A stretch of 64,000 nucleotides of DNA from Olleya sp. Hel_I_94 (GTDB lineage Bacteria; Bacteroidota; Bacteroidia; Flavobacteriales; Flavobacteriaceae): NCBI RefSeq assembly GCF_007827365.1, contig NZ_VISI01000002.1, forward strand, positions 1,555,001 through 1,619,000, in the 5' to 3' direction. Under the pieces are notes generated by a model. It saw nothing but the letters and a program-made list of their open reading frames with translations, was not told where the DNA came from and searched no databases. The first letter of the stretch is position 1, and each line of letters starts with the position of its first letter. This document shows, in pieces, positions 31,590 to 42,103 of the stretch. Both the position numbers and the translations under genes were made by a program.

Positions 31590-34500
31590 TTTGTTCTTTA
31601 ATAGCACGTTCTACTTCTTCTTTAGTTACCTCATTACCTGTGAACAACCATTTAGCTTTTTGCTTAATAGTATTACTAAACGATAAAAATAAAGGCAATA
31701 CTAATAAGGTCAAAACAGTTGCATATGCTATACCAAAAGATATAGAGATTGCCATAGGTTTTAAAAATTGTGCTTGTCTACTTTTTTCTAATAGTAAAGG
31801 TGCTAATCCTGCAATTGTAGTTAAAGACGTTAGAAAAATGGCTCTGAAACGTGATTTTCCAGCTTCAGAAATTGCTACATCAAACGTCATACCTTCTTTT
31901 AAGTTACTATTAAACTTACCAATAAGTACCAACCCATCATTAACCATGATACCTATTAACGCAATTATCCCTAATAATGATAAAATGTTAACCGGAAACC
32001 CTAATATCCAATGTCCCCAAGCTACTGCTGTTAAACTAAACGGAATTAATAATAAGAGTAATATAGGTTGACTGTAGCTTCTAAAAGTAAAAGCTATTGT
32101 AATATATATTAGCAATAAAATTGGTATTCCTGCTTGCGCTAAAGAACTTGATAATTTAGTTGCTTCCCTATTTTGTCCTTCAAATGAAGCTGTAATTGTT
32201 GGATATTTGGATTGTAATTGCGGAATAAAATTAGCTTTAATATCATCCAAAATATCTGTACTACTTGTACTAGGATCTTTTAAATCTGCAGATACTCTAA
32301 TTTCTCTTAAACCTTCTAAGTGATTAATTGCGACATCTCCTCTTTCAATTGTATAATTAGCAATATCTTTTAAATTAACACGCTCTCCTGTTGGTGTTAA
32401 AATACGCATATCGTCTAAATCGTTAATCGAGTTTCTGTTTGGTCTATCATACCTAACCCAAACTCTAATCTCATCCTGTCCACGCTGAAAACGTTGTGCT
32501 TGCACACCAAAAAATCCAGAACGTACCTGAGTCATGACTGTACGTAAATCTAACCCTAAAAGATAAGCACTTTCTTTAAGTTGCAATCTAATTTCTTTAA
32601 TACCAGCTGGATCATTATCCTCTATATCCTTAAGTAACGGATTAGTTTCTAAATAGTTTTTCATTTCTATTTTAGACGCTTTAAGCTCTTCGATATTATT
32701 ACCTAATAACGATACAGATACAGGACTACCTCCAAAGTTTCCTCCAGATCCAAATATCAAACGCTCTGTACCAATAACTGGTCCAACTAATTCTCTTAAT
32801 CTATTAGCAACCATTGACGCTTTAATGGCGTCTGGACGTTCTTCTCCTGGAAGCATATTTAATCTTAAAGACGCGCTAGAACTGCTACTTAGTGTCAAAA
32901 TTGTGTTTTCAAATAATTGTTTATCTGATCCTTTTAAATACTTTTCTGTTAGCTCTTGATTAACTATAAACGATTTTTCTTCTATCATAGAAATAATAGA
33001 ATCTGTCACCTTAACATTTGTTCCGTTAGGCATTTCTAGCTGAATGGTAACCGTATCACTAGCAATACTTGGAAACAAAGTTACACCAATAATACCTCCT
33101 CCAATAGACCCAAAAGTTAATACTAACAACCCTATAAAAATACCTAAAGACAATATTTTAAACTCAAGTACAAAGTCTAAAGTTGGTGTGTAAACTTTAT
33201 CTCTTAAAAAGGACATCAATCTATCTCCTGCTTTATTGATAAACCTCATTTTACCAAAAAACTGTTTTAGTTTTGATGGATTTTCTTCTTCAACATAAGG
33301 TCGTAAAGCTTTAGAATGCGCTAAGTGAGCTGGTAAAATAATTAATGCTTCAACCAATGATACCACTAAGGTTAGAATAACTATGACGGAAACTTCACCA
33401 AAAAACTCTCCAATCCTACTATCTAAAAATAAGAATAGAGAAAAGGCTAATAATGTTGTTATAATTGCTGAAACCACAGGAGGAATTACTTCCATTGTAC
33501 CATCAATAGCTGCTTGAATTGGCGTTTTACCTTTTTCGTAATGTTGATATATATTCTCTGCAATTACAATACCATCATCCACTAAAATACCAATAACAAT
33601 AATCATCCCAAATAAGGATAATACGTTAATGGTAACATCAAATTGTCCTGCAAAAATAAACATTCCTAAAAATGAAATTGGTAACCCAAAGGCTACCCAA
33701 AATGCTAATCTTGTATTTAAAAAAAGTGATAGAAATACTAATACTAAAATCATACCTACTATTGCATTTTCTGCAAGTAACTCCGTACGCTGATTTAATG
33801 TAATAGATAAATCCCTTACAATATTTAATTGTGCATTATTATGTTGTTGATTATACGCAATGATGTAATCCTTAACTTTATCTGCAGAGATTATAAGATC
33901 TTCATTATTTGTACTTGTTACAGTAATATTAACTGCTAATTGTTGATTAAAATACGTGGCATTTGGTGTTTCAGAAAAACGATCTCTGACAATAGCAACA
34001 TCCTTTAAACGCACTACTTTACCATCTGCTGAAGCTTTTACAATAATATTAGACATTTCGTCTCCATAATATTGTTTATTGTTAGCCCTAATCAGATACT
34101 CCTCAGCATCCGTTTTTATATTACCTCCTGTTACTAATATATTAGATGTTGATACCGCATTGGCAACATCACTAAATGTTATATTATACGCCAATAAACT
34201 GCCTTCATTTACAGCAATTTCAATTTCTTCTTCAGGATAACCAGACACTTCAATTTGCGAAATACCATCAATAGCACGTAAGTCATTTTCTACCTGACGA
34301 CCTAATTGTTTTAATGTGGCTAACGGAATGTCTTTTCCGCTTAAAGCGAAAGAAATAGTTTGACGGACTTCTTCCTGTTTAGAAACGACTAGAGGTTCCA
34401 TACCTGTTGGAAAGGTTGGCACTCTGTCCACTGCATTTTTTACCTCAAGTAGCATAAAGTCAAGGTTTTCACCTTTTTCAATCTCGACAGTAATTGTTCC

Positions 34501-34767
34501 GCTATTTTCTCTAGACACAGAGGTTACACGATCAACACCTTTTAGTCCTTTTAAATTTTCTTCGATTTGAAGTACAATACCTTCTTCAATTTCTTGAGGA
34601 GATGCTCCAGGATACGCAATACTAACGTTAATAATTTTAGACTCCACTAAAGGAAAAAACGAAGACTTTAAAGACGAATATCCTAGAATACCAAAAACAG
34701 CAAATGCTAAAATAAAGACATTAACTGCTACGTGATATTTGATAAAATAAGTGATTATTTTTCTCAT
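31570..34767 (-). CDS. RND-family efflux pump, inner-membrane transporter (AcrB-like)
   Basis: This 1,065-residue protein has the RND layout: an N-terminal helix (about 12-30), a large periplasmic loop, a bundle of helices from about 335 to 540, a second loop, and a final helix bundle (about 870-1040). Landmarks are GASPQEIEEGIVLQIEE (about residues 54-70), LLVDDGIV-type ILVDDGIVIAENI in helix 4 and its counterpart IMVNDGLVLIGKF late in the protein. It is a proton-driven exporter of drugs or envelope compounds. Its start overlaps the adaptor gene's stop by 1 base. Confidence 0.93.
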   Translation of the reverse strand: MRKIITYFIKYHVAVNVFILAFAVFGILGYSSLKSSFFPLVESKIINVSIAYPGASPQEIEEGIVLQIEENLKGLKGVDRVTSVSRENSGTITVEIEKGENLDFMLLEVKNAVDRVPTFPTGMEPLVVSKQEEVRQTISFALSGKDIPLATLKQLGRQVENDLRAIDGISQIEVSGYPEEEIEIAVNEGSLLAYNITFSDVANAVSTSNILVTGGNIKTDAEEYLIRANNKQYYGDEMSNIIVKASADGKVVRLKDVAIVRDRFSETPNATYFNQQLAVNITVTSTNNEDLIISADKVKDYIIAYNQQHNNAQLNIVRDLSITLNQRTELLAENAIVGMILVLVFLSLFLNTRLAFWVAFGLPISFLGMFIFAGQFDVTINVLSLFGMIIVIGILVDDGIVIAENIYQHYEKGKTPIQAAIDGTMEVIPPVVSAIITTLLAFSLFLFLDSRIGEFFGEVSVIVILTLVVSLVEALIILPAHLAHSKALRPYVEEENPSKLKQFFGKMRFINKAGDRLMSFLRDKVYTPTLDFVLEFKILSLGIFIGLLVLTFGSIGGGIIGVTLFPSIASDTVTIQLEMPNGTNVKVTDSIISMIEEKSFIVNQELTEKYLKGSDKQLFENTILTLSSSSSASLRLNMLPGEERPDAIKASMVANRLRELVGPVIGTERLIFGSGGNFGGSPVSVSLLGNNIEELKASKIEMKNYLETNPLLKDIEDNDPAGIKEIRLQLKESAYLLGLDLRTVMTQVRSGFFGVQAQRFQRGQDEIRVWVRYDRPNRNSINDLDDMRILTPTGERVNLKDIANYTIERGDVAINHLEGLREIRVSADLKDPSTSSTDILDDIKANFIPQLQSKYPTITASFEGQNREATKLSSSLAQAGIPILLLIYITIAFTFRSYSQPILLLLLIPFSLTAVAWGHWILGFPVNILSLLGIIALIGIMVNDGLVLIGKFNSNLKEGMTFDVAISEAGKSRFRAIFLTSLTTIAGLAPLLLEKSRQAQFLKPMAISISFGIAYATVLTLLVLPLFLSFSNTIKQKAKWLFTGNEVTKEEVERAIKEQNEENEH

Positions 34768-35903
34768 TATTCTGCGCTATTGTTTGTTTTGTTATTTTCA
34801 ACAAATGGCTGTACTAACATTCCTGCATACGCTCCTGGAACGGTACGTTTTAAAATAACTGTTCCGTTAGGTACGTCTTTTAAAACTACTTTAGTATCAG
34901 AAAAATGAATTGGTTTAGCTGGCATCACATCCAGCAAACTGTCCTTAATAACAAATATTTCTTGGTTGTCTGTTAGTAAGTTTCGGTCTATCTCAATAGC
35001 GTTATCAATACTTTTAGCATTTAAATTTGCCTCTAAATACATACCTTCTTTAAGGTTACTATCTTCAACTTCAATAAAAGCAGTAACTGTTTGTGTGGTT
35101 GCGTCAATACTACCGTTAACACGCGACACTTTACCTGTATAAGATTCTGTTTTATCTAAATTAGTTAAACTAACGGTTTCGCCTACTTTTAAGATATTGG
35201 CAAAGCTTTTACTAATAGCCACTTGCATCTCATAAACTGAAGGATTAATAAATTCTCCTAGTTTTTGACCATTTCTAATTAAAGATCCTTCTGTTGCCAA
35301 AGCCTCTGTTAAAATCCCATTAAAAGGCGCAGTTATAGTATACTTAGACAAACGTTGCTCTAAATTTTTTACATTGTAGTAATTTGTGATAATGCCACGA
35401 CCAGTAATAAAGTAGTTTTCTTTATCAGATGATATTTCTGGTAATTTTGGTGTGGTTTTGTTTAAGTCAAAACTAGTCAAATAGCTTTGCCATTTTTGGA
35501 ACACATCTGGAAAATCCAAACGTAAATCTGGCATTATTGCAGCTATCGAGTTGTATAAATTACTTTTTGAAGATTGTACACTAGCATAATACTCTGCAGC
35601 ATCCACACGAATTAAGGTTTGCCCTTTGCGATAGTTTTGACCTGGTTTAAAAAGGTAACTACCATTACGAAATATACCTTGTACTTCCGAGTAAAGCTCT
35701 ACACGTTGCTTAGCTGTTAAATTTCCATTTGCAGCAATTACAATAGGTATAGTCGTATTATTGACCGTATCTGTAAATACAGTTTTAATAACTTTAGCTG
35801 CTATGGGCTTTGGTTTATTTTTATTATCTACTAAAGATTTAGAAATAAAAATGGCAGCAATAATAAGTAAAACACCTAAGATTGATAGTATAATTTTGCG
35901 CAT
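34767..35903 (-). CDS. RND periplasmic adaptor (HlyD/MFP family)
   Basis: This 378-residue membrane-fusion protein has an N-terminal anchor helix (about residues 5-22), a biotinyl-lipoyl-like half motif (RVELYSEVQG … GQTLIRVDAAEYYASVQSSKSNL), a helical hairpin, the return half (YTITAPFNGILTEALATEGSLIRNGQKL), then beta-barrel segments. It bridges the AcrB-like pump and the TolC-like duct. It is the first gene of the operon adaptor-pump-TolC, with a candidate promoter 26 bases upstream of the start. Confidence 0.92.
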   Translation of the reverse strand: MRKIILSILGVLLIIAAIFISKSLVDNKNKPKPIAAKVIKTVFTDTVNNTTIPIVIAANGNLTAKQRVELYSEVQGIFRNGSYLFKPGQNYRKGQTLIRVDAAEYYASVQSSKSNLYNSIAAIMPDLRLDFPDVFQKWQSYLTSFDLNKTTPKLPEISSDKENYFITGRGIITNYYNVKNLEQRLSKYTITAPFNGILTEALATEGSLIRNGQKLGEFINPSVYEMQVAISKSFANILKVGETVSLTNLDKTESYTGKVSRVNGSIDATTQTVTAFIEVEDSNLKEGMYLEANLNAKSIDNAIEIDRNLLTDNQEIFVIKDSLLDVMPAKPIHFSDTKVVLKDVPNGTVILKRTVPGAYAGMLVQPFVENNKTNNSAE

Positions 35904-35928
35904 GTACTTGGTTTTGACAGTAAGACAC

Positions 35929-35936
35929 CAAAATTA
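35929..35936 (-). promoter_or_regulatory. Candidate -7 box of the RND operon
   Basis: TAATTTTG on the minus strand fits TAnnTTTG and lies 26 bases before the adaptor ATG. No clear -33 TTTG is seen at the expected distance. Confidence 0.4.
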
Positions 35937-35983
35937 GCCTATAGTTTAGACGTTAAATGTTAAAAAAAACCTAAAAGAAATAA

Positions 35984-37888
35984 CTAAAATGCTTCCAATT
36001 GCAACGTGATATCTTCCCAATCTTGCATTAGCTTTGCTAATTGGTCTTTTTTAGCTTGATAGTTTTCAAAAAACTTAGGTTTAGCAACGGTTTCGTCGTA
36101 GTTAGTAGCTAACTCAGCATCAATTGATTTAATTTCTTTTTCTAATTGATTAATTTTAGACTCGCAATTACTTAACTTGTTATTTAGGGACTTAACTTTT
36201 TTCTGGTCTTCGTAGGATTGTTTAGGTGTTTCTTTAGGCTGACTTTTAATAACCGTTCGTTTTTCTACTTCACGTAAGTTTTCAACATTACGTTGCTCTA
36301 AATAATAATCAACATCTCCTAAATACTTTTTAATGTTTCCATCTTTAAATTCAAAAACAGTATTAGTTAATCCTTTTAAAAAATCCCTATCGTGAGATAC
36401 TAATATTAAAGTCCCTTCAAAACGCTGTAAGGCATCTTTTAAAACGTTTTTAGATTTAATATCCAAGTGGTTAGTAGGCTCATCCATTATCAAAACATTA
36501 AATGGCTGCAACATTAATTTAGCTAAAGCTAACCTATTACGCTCTCCTCCAGACAATACTCTAACATATTTTTCTGCTTCCTCACCTCTAAATAAAAAAG
36601 ATCCTAAAATATCACGGACTTTACTTCTATTGGTTTCGTTAGCAGCATCAATCATAGTATCTAATACAGTTTTACTACCATCTAAATATTCTGCTTGATT
36701 TTGTGCAAAGTACCCTATTTGCACATTGTGACCTAACTTAAGATGACCATCATGCTTTAAGTCGCCAACTAAAATCTTAGCCAAGGTTGATTTACCTTGA
36801 CCATTTTGACCGACAAAAGCAGTTTTAACATCACGCTCTATTAATAAATCAACACCTGTTAAAACTTGATTATCACCATAACTTTTTGAAACACTATTAG
36901 CTTCGACCACAACTTTTCCTGGCGTTATAGACACTGGAAAATTTAGGGTCATTACACTGTTGTCATCTTCATCAACCTCGATACGATCAATCTTATCTAG
37001 CTTTTTCATTAAAGATTGTGCCATAGTTGCTTTACTGGCTTTGGCTCTAAACTTTTCAATCAACTTTTCAGTTTGTTCTATCTGTTTTTGTTGATTTTTT
37101 TGAGACGCTAACTGTTGTGTTCTAATTTCTTCTCGCAACACTAAATATTGCGTATAAGGTTTTGGATAATCATAAATACGTCCTAAAGAAATCTCGATAG
37201 TACGATTAGTTACATTATCTAAAAACATCTTATCGTGCGACACAATTGCGACAGCACCTGGATAATTTTTTAAAAAACCTTCAAACCAGATAATAGACTC
37301 GATATCCAAGTGGTTAGTTGGCTCATCCAAAAGTAGCACATCATTATTTTGTAATAGTAATTTGGCCAGCTCGATACGCATACGCCATCCACCAGAAAAC
37401 GTATCGGTTAGTTTATTAAAATCTTCACGTTTAAATCCTAAACCTTGTAGTATTTTTTCAGTTTCACCTTGATAGTTATAACCACCTAAAATCTCATATT
37501 GATGTTGTATATCACTCAGTTCTACCATAAAATCATGATACGCATCACTTTCATAATCTGTACGCTCTGCTAATTGCGTATTAATATGCTCAATTTTTGC
37601 TTCTATCTCTTTAATTTCAGTGAAAGCTTGATACGATTCTTCTAAAACAGTTCTACCTAAAACAAAATCTATGTCCTGTTTTAAGAAACCAATTTTTAAA
37701 GTTTTATCTGCTGCAATTTGACCAGAATCTGGTTCTAATTCCTTTGACAAAATTTTAAGCATCGTTGACTTTCCGGCTCCATTTTTACCAATAAGTCCTA
37801 CTCTATCACCATTTCCTAATTTAAATGTGATGTCTTCAAAAAGGTATTCTCCTTGAAATGAAATGGATAAATTATGAATATTTAGCAT
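35984..37888 (-). CDS. ABC-F family ATPase (ribosome-associated)
   Basis: This 634-residue soluble protein has two ABC cassettes and no membrane domain. The first has Walker A GKNGAGKST, signature FSGGWRMR and Walker B LLLDEPTNHLD. The second has GQNGQGKST, LSGGERNR and LIMDEPTNHLD. A linker helix pair lies between them, and a C-terminal coiled coil spans about residues 555-634 (KVKSLNNKLSNCESKINQLE). ABC-F proteins act on the ribosome. The C-terminal coiled coil points to the Uup/EttA-like housekeeping types rather than a resistance type, but that is a guess. It is divergent from the DUF983 gene. Confidence 0.92.
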   Translation of the reverse strand: MLNIHNLSISFQGEYLFEDITFKLGNGDRVGLIGKNGAGKSTMLKILSKELEPDSGQIAADKTLKIGFLKQDIDFVLGRTVLEESYQAFTEIKEIEAKIEHINTQLAERTDYESDAYHDFMVELSDIQHQYEILGGYNYQGETEKILQGLGFKREDFNKLTDTFSGGWRMRIELAKLLLQNNDVLLLDEPTNHLDIESIIWFEGFLKNYPGAVAIVSHDKMFLDNVTNRTIEISLGRIYDYPKPYTQYLVLREEIRTQQLASQKNQQKQIEQTEKLIEKFRAKASKATMAQSLMKKLDKIDRIEVDEDDNSVMTLNFPVSITPGKVVVEANSVSKSYGDNQVLTGVDLLIERDVKTAFVGQNGQGKSTLAKILVGDLKHDGHLKLGHNVQIGYFAQNQAEYLDGSKTVLDTMIDAANETNRSKVRDILGSFLFRGEEAEKYVRVLSGGERNRLALAKLMLQPFNVLIMDEPTNHLDIKSKNVLKDALQRFEGTLILVSHDRDFLKGLTNTVFEFKDGNIKKYLGDVDYYLEQRNVENLREVEKRTVIKSQPKETPKQSYEDQKKVKSLNNKLSNCESKINQLEKEIKSIDAELATNYDETVAKPKFFENYQAKKDQLAKLMQDWEDITLQLEAF

Positions 37889-37996
37889 GAATTGTGACTT
37901 ATGTTACTTAATGTTGAAAGAATAAAACTTAAATTTGTAGTTGAAGTTTTAAACTTCACTACCAATTTTTTTGAATTGCAAAAGTACACAATTATT

Positions 37997-38395
37997 ATGT
38001 TTAAAAAAGGCTCTAAATTATACTCTATTTTTACAGGTGCTTGTCCAAAGTGTCACCAAGAATCTATGTATACAAATCCAAACCCATATGTGCTAAATAA
38101 ACTGTTTAGTATGAATGAGCGTTGTAGTCATTGCAACACTAAATATCAAATAGAACCATCCTTTTTTTATGGGTCAATGTACGTTAGTTATGGTGTTGGA
38201 ATTGCTTTTGCTGTTGCTGCTTTTGTAATAAGCTACATATTTTTAGGCAGTACACTTAACACTGCTTTTATTGCTATTATTGCAGCAATGATTGTCTTTT
38301 ACCCAGTTATAGTTAGACTATCAAGAAATATTTGGATTAATATTTTTATGAGTTATGACAAAAATTTAGCTGAAAAATCAAGCGCAAAAAAATAA
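37997..38395 (+). CDS. DUF983 membrane protein
   Basis: This protein of about 132 residues has a zinc-binding N-terminal half (CPKCHQ near residue 16, CSHCNTKY near residue 43), the DUF983 mark PSFFYGSMYVSYG, and two C-terminal membrane helices. The ATG at 37997 gives the family's usual MFKKGSKLYSI opening; an in-frame upstream ATG at 37901 would add 32 unrelated residues. A TAAATTTG box at 37930-37937 and a GAAGTTT-T-AAACTTC palindrome at 37943-37957 lie in the leader. Function of the family is unknown. Confidence 0.85.
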   Translation: MFKKGSKLYSIFTGACPKCHQESMYTNPNPYVLNKLFSMNERCSHCNTKYQIEPSFFYGSMYVSYGVGIAFAVAAFVISYIFLGSTLNTAFIAIIAAMIVFYPVIVRLSRNIWINIFMSYDKNLAEKSSAKK

Positions 38396-38401
38396 CACTA
38401 T

Positions 38402-39442
38402 TTAGTAAAACCTACTGCAATCAATCTCAGTATCTATTGCTACATTATTTTCTATAAAATTGTATAATTGGTTAGCTACATAAGGTGCGATCATAACTCC
38501 ACGAGAACCTAATCCATTAAAAAGGTACATGTTTTTAAAATCTTTATGTCTACCTACCAAAGGTTTTCTATCCTTAACTGTTGGTCTAACACCTGCTACT
38601 TGAGTCAACACTTTAAAATCACACTTTACAAAGGTTTTAAGCTTATCTAAAAGCATATCTCTAGCCTCTGTTGTAATTGTGTTGGTCTTATCTTTTTGTT
38701 CGTATGTAGACCCAACACGATAAGTATCATTACCTAATGGTATTACAAACACACTGGATTTAAGTACATAATCCAATTTTAATTCTGGTGCATGTATAGT
38801 TAACAATTGCCCTTTTGTACCACCTAATGGTAATGCTTTAAAAAATGGGTTTTGCTTAATTCCAAAACCTTCCGCAAAAACAATGTGTTTAGCCTCAATA
38901 TCATTATACACGACTTGATTGTCTTTACAAACTAAACTATTATGATTAAATGACTGACTAATCAAGCAACCTTTAGATAATATATCAGATTTATATTTTT
39001 GAACTAAAAGTTTAGTGTCTAATCTTCCAGTACTCAAAACCTCTCCAAGCTTAAACTGTGCGTCTACATTAGGATTTACATTATCTATAAGTGTAGTATT
39101 TATAAAAGGTTTTAAACCGACTTTATCAGATGCTTCAAACCAATTATTTTGCTCCCCTAAAGACGTAAAACGTCGTCTGACTGGAACCTTATAATCTAAG
39201 TCAACACCAAAATCTTTTTCCAGTTGATTATAAACAGGTAAGGCTGTTTTTAATTGCTCTTCACTTTTCCAAACAGGAGTAAATCTTTTTAAAGTTACAG
39301 GATTATATAATCCACCTGCAACAATGGATGATTGCTGAGAGCTATCTTCAAAAACTACAAACGATTTATTATTTGCTTTAAGCTTTTCGCAAAACGAAAT
39401 ACCAGCAAGTCCACATCCTACAATTATATAATCTACTTTCAT
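38402..39442 (-). CDS. FAD-dependent oxidoreductase (DAO family)
   Basis: This 346-residue enzyme opens with the dinucleotide-binding motif VDYIIVGCGLAGISFCEKL (GxGxxG type) followed by an acidic strand end (FVVFED). The late block GVRPTVKDRKPLVGRH and LFNGLGSRGVMIAPY complete the FAD site. It belongs to the D-amino-acid oxidase/glycine oxidase-type group; the substrate cannot be read from sequence. ATG 39442 was chosen because the 17 extra residues from 39493 are hydrophobic and precede the true fold. It is preceded by the gldN terminator, so it has its own promoter. Confidence 0.85.
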   Translation of the reverse strand: MKVDYIIVGCGLAGISFCEKLKANNKSFVVFEDSSQQSSIVAGGLYNPVTLKRFTPVWKSEEQLKTALPVYNQLEKDFGVDLDYKVPVRRRFTSLGEQNNWFEASDKVGLKPFINTTLIDNVNPNVDAQFKLGEVLSTGRLDTKLLVQKYKSDILSKGCLISQSFNHNSLVCKDNQVVYNDIEAKHIVFAEGFGIKQNPFFKALPLGGTKGQLLTIHAPELKLDYVLKSSVFVIPLGNDTYRVGSTYEQKDKTNTITTEARDMLLDKLKTFVKCDFKVLTQVAGVRPTVKDRKPLVGRHKDFKNMYLFNGLGSRGVMIAPYVANQLYNFIENNVAIDTEIDCSRFY

Positions 39443-39496
39443 AATGCAAAAATAGAATATCTGAATGAATAAAATAGAAACTTGTAAAAACAAAAA

Positions 39497-39522
39497 AAAC
39501 GTTCACTTTTCAGTGAACGTTT
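39497..39522 (-). terminator. Terminator after gldN
   Basis: ACGTTCACT-TTTC-AGTGAACGT (39499-39520) is flanked by A and T runs on either side. It can act in both directions and closes the gldKLMN operon. Confidence 0.85.
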
Positions 39523-39546
39523 TTATAAAATTAAATCAAACTGTTA

Positions 39547-40446
39547 TTAGTAAGACCACATGTCTAACTCAAAGTTTCTGATTTTTTCTTTAATTCTTTC
39601 AGACTCTAATAATTGCATTAATGAATTTTCAGCAATATATTCTTCAACCTTACGGTCTCCAAAAACATTCTCTTCTTTAAATATGATACCACTAAAACGA
39701 CGTGCGTTTAATATATGATCAAAAGAGAAAGGCATTGCACTGTTTTTAGCATTAAATGCTTTAGCTTCATGTAAAATGTCTCTTGCATCTGGATAAAAAA
39801 TCCAGAATAAAGGAATAGGTTCTTTATTAGCTTCGTCATTAGAATTAACATAGTTAACATCTGGTGCAGCTGGTGCTATACCTAAAAGTCTATATTTTAA
39901 TTCTCCTTGACGCTTATCAAAATACCACATACCTTTAATTAAGTAAGCAGAAACATCATAAGATGAAATAGTAGTTGTAGTAATATACTCTGGATCAACA
40001 TAACCATCAGCATTTAACTGATCGTATCCAATGTCCATAGTATCTACAGCTGTTCTAATTTGAGCTAACTCTTTTTTAGTACGTTTTCCTGTAAAATAAG
40101 AATCGTTGTATACATTTTCGATTTGACCTTCGTCAATAGCTTTTGTAAGCACATCAAATAAAGAACGTCTATCACTTCCAATGTTATTTGTATCTACTGG
40201 GTAGTACAATGGGAAATTTACACGTTCATCTAATACAACTTTCTCCCAAGTCATTTTAGCAAACATAACATCTCTATCATCAACATAACCGTATTCTAGA
40301 GGCTTATCGTTATCTAACGCTTTTTGTTCATCTGTTCTAACACCAATCTCTTTTGGAGATTTAGCATTAAGAATATTAGATTGCGCATTGATTTGTGCGG
40401 TAAATGCTACACCAAATACGACTGCTAATAAAGATTTGTAATTCAT
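39547..40446 (-). CDS. gldN: Gliding motility / type IX secretion protein GldN
   Basis: This 299-residue protein has a signal peptide (hydrophobic residues 5-18, cleavage near INAQS) and the GldN/PorN features: VDDRDVMFAKMTWEKVVLDERVN-type N-terminal domain, RRSLFDVLTKAI, and a C-terminal RRFSGIIFKEENVFGDR. In the periplasm GldN forms with GldK the ring under the outer membrane that is part of the type IX secretion machine. It is the last gene of gldK-L-M-N, 43 bases after gldM. Confidence 0.95.
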   Translation of the reverse strand: MNYKSLLAVVFGVAFTAQINAQSNILNAKSPKEIGVRTDEQKALDNDKPLEYGYVDDRDVMFAKMTWEKVVLDERVNFPLYYPVDTNNIGSDRRSLFDVLTKAIDEGQIENVYNDSYFTGKRTKKELAQIRTAVDTMDIGYDQLNADGYVDPEYITTTTISSYDVSAYLIKGMWYFDKRQGELKYRLLGIAPAAPDVNYVNSNDEANKEPIPLFWIFYPDARDILHEAKAFNAKNSAMPFSFDHILNARRFSGIIFKEENVFGDRKVEEYIAENSLMQLLESERIKEKIRNFELDMWSY

Positions 40447-40489
40447 CTGAAAATTGTTTTTATAATTTTTAATTAATCAAATAGTTTGA

Positions 40490-42055
40490 TTAGTTAGCTA
40501 ATTCAATTGCTATTGGACTTGCTGGCTTAATTCTAACGCTAGAATTTGCTTTAGACTTAATATCAAATATTTGTACTGCGTCACCTCTTCTTGCTTTTCT
40601 TAATGCAGCTTTAGCAGTTCCATTAAGTTTATTACCGTTAACATTAACAGTAGCTTGACCAGGTACTTTAAATTTAAATGACGTTACTGATAAAGGTAAA
40701 TCAAAATCAAAGTCAGTTAATTCTGCTTTAATTGTACCAATTTCAATGTTATTTCTTGGTAAACCACCTTCAGACTGACCTGCAATAGTTCCAGTAGGTT
40801 TTGGAATATCTTTAATTCTAAAGACCGCTCTATCTGAAGCATTTGAACCATCATCTAATTTAGCTGTTACGTTAATAGTAACTTCTTTACCTGTTCCTGG
40901 ATTCATTGAGTATTTTCCAATACCACTAGCTTTAGATAATCCTGCTCCAGTAGCATTAACTTTATTATCAGGTACACCTGCAAAAGAAATAGTCATTGGA
41001 TTAGAAACACCTCTATAAACCACATTCATTTTATCAGCTGATATAGTTGCTGAATTTGGTCTTGGTACTACAACGTAGTTTCCAATAATAGGAATTTCTA
41101 GTTCTTTACCATCTTCTACGAAAGTAAATTTACCGTCAATATCATGCTCTCCAACGTTACCAACATTAAAATCTAATGTTGCTGCTCCAGTTGAATCGAT
41201 TGCTTTAGACAAATCAACTTCTTTACCTGCTACACTCATTTTAGTTGGTGCAACGTTTGCATATTTACCTAATACTACTTTTCCTTGAAATTTCTCTCCA
41301 GCAAAAAACGCAGATTTATCAGCTAAAACAATAGCTGTATAATTTTTTAAAGACGTAGCGTTACTAACTAAGTTTCCTAAAAATCCGTTGTAGATATTAG
41401 TCTCAGTAGCTTTAACATCATTTTGCATTGCAGTTAACTTAGTGTAAGATGCAATAGCTGGAAAACCTTGGAAGTGGTAATCTAACCATTTTTTCTCAAC
41501 ACCATCATTATCTTTAACTGGTGCAGTACTAAAGCGATCTTCAAAACTTTGAACTACAGGCTGCCATTTACCTTCTTTAGGTAATACAGCTTTGATATCT
41601 GCCTTATACTTCTCTATTCTGTCTAAAACCTCTTGTCCTCTTTTTGTTAATCTGTCTCCAGTAAACCAAAGCTCATCAAGTTTATCACCTTTATCCATTT
41701 CTTCGTAAGGTAAATCACCATTTGCTTCTAACTCATAACCACCATTTTTAACAATATCATTAGTTTTTACAGTTCCTAAGAATTTATAAAAATCGTCAGA
41801 TATTGCACTAATTTGGTTAGCTAATTTATTTGCTGAATCAAATTCATCAGGCTTTTCTTCAGCTTGTGTTTTTAACTGCGTTAAAATACCATTATTTGAT
41901 GCGATAGCTAACTCATTAGCTCTATCAAATTTCTTATCCATTAACCCGAATGCAGATAGCACTTCTTTTGACATAGTCATTGCAATCATTGCAATAAATA
42001 CTAAGTACATCAAGTTAATCATCTTTTGTCTTGCGGACTGTTTTCCTCCTGCCAT
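40490..42055 (-). CDS. gldM: Type IX secretion / gliding motor protein GldM
   Basis: This 521-residue protein starts MAGGKQSARQKMINLMYLVFIAMIAM, with a single membrane helix (about residues 12-32) and a long periplasmic rod of one helical and three beta domains. With GldL it makes the proton-driven rotary motor that powers the type IX machine and gliding. Length and N-terminal sequence agree with flavobacterial GldM. It is 48 bases downstream of gldL. Confidence 0.96.
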   Translation of the reverse strand: MAGGKQSARQKMINLMYLVFIAMIAMTMSKEVLSAFGLMDKKFDRANELAIASNNGILTQLKTQAEEKPDEFDSANKLANQISAISDDFYKFLGTVKTNDIVKNGGYELEANGDLPYEEMDKGDKLDELWFTGDRLTKRGQEVLDRIEKYKADIKAVLPKEGKWQPVVQSFEDRFSTAPVKDNDGVEKKWLDYHFQGFPAIASYTKLTAMQNDVKATETNIYNGFLGNLVSNATSLKNYTAIVLADKSAFFAGEKFQGKVVLGKYANVAPTKMSVAGKEVDLSKAIDSTGAATLDFNVGNVGEHDIDGKFTFVEDGKELEIPIIGNYVVVPRPNSATISADKMNVVYRGVSNPMTISFAGVPDNKVNATGAGLSKASGIGKYSMNPGTGKEVTINVTAKLDDGSNASDRAVFRIKDIPKPTGTIAGQSEGGLPRNNIEIGTIKAELTDFDFDLPLSVTSFKFKVPGQATVNVNGNKLNGTAKAALRKARRGDAVQIFDIKSKANSSVRIKPASPIAIELAN

Positions 42056-42103
42056 TTCTAATTAGTTTATTATTTATTAATATTAGTTGATATTAATCAC
42101 TAA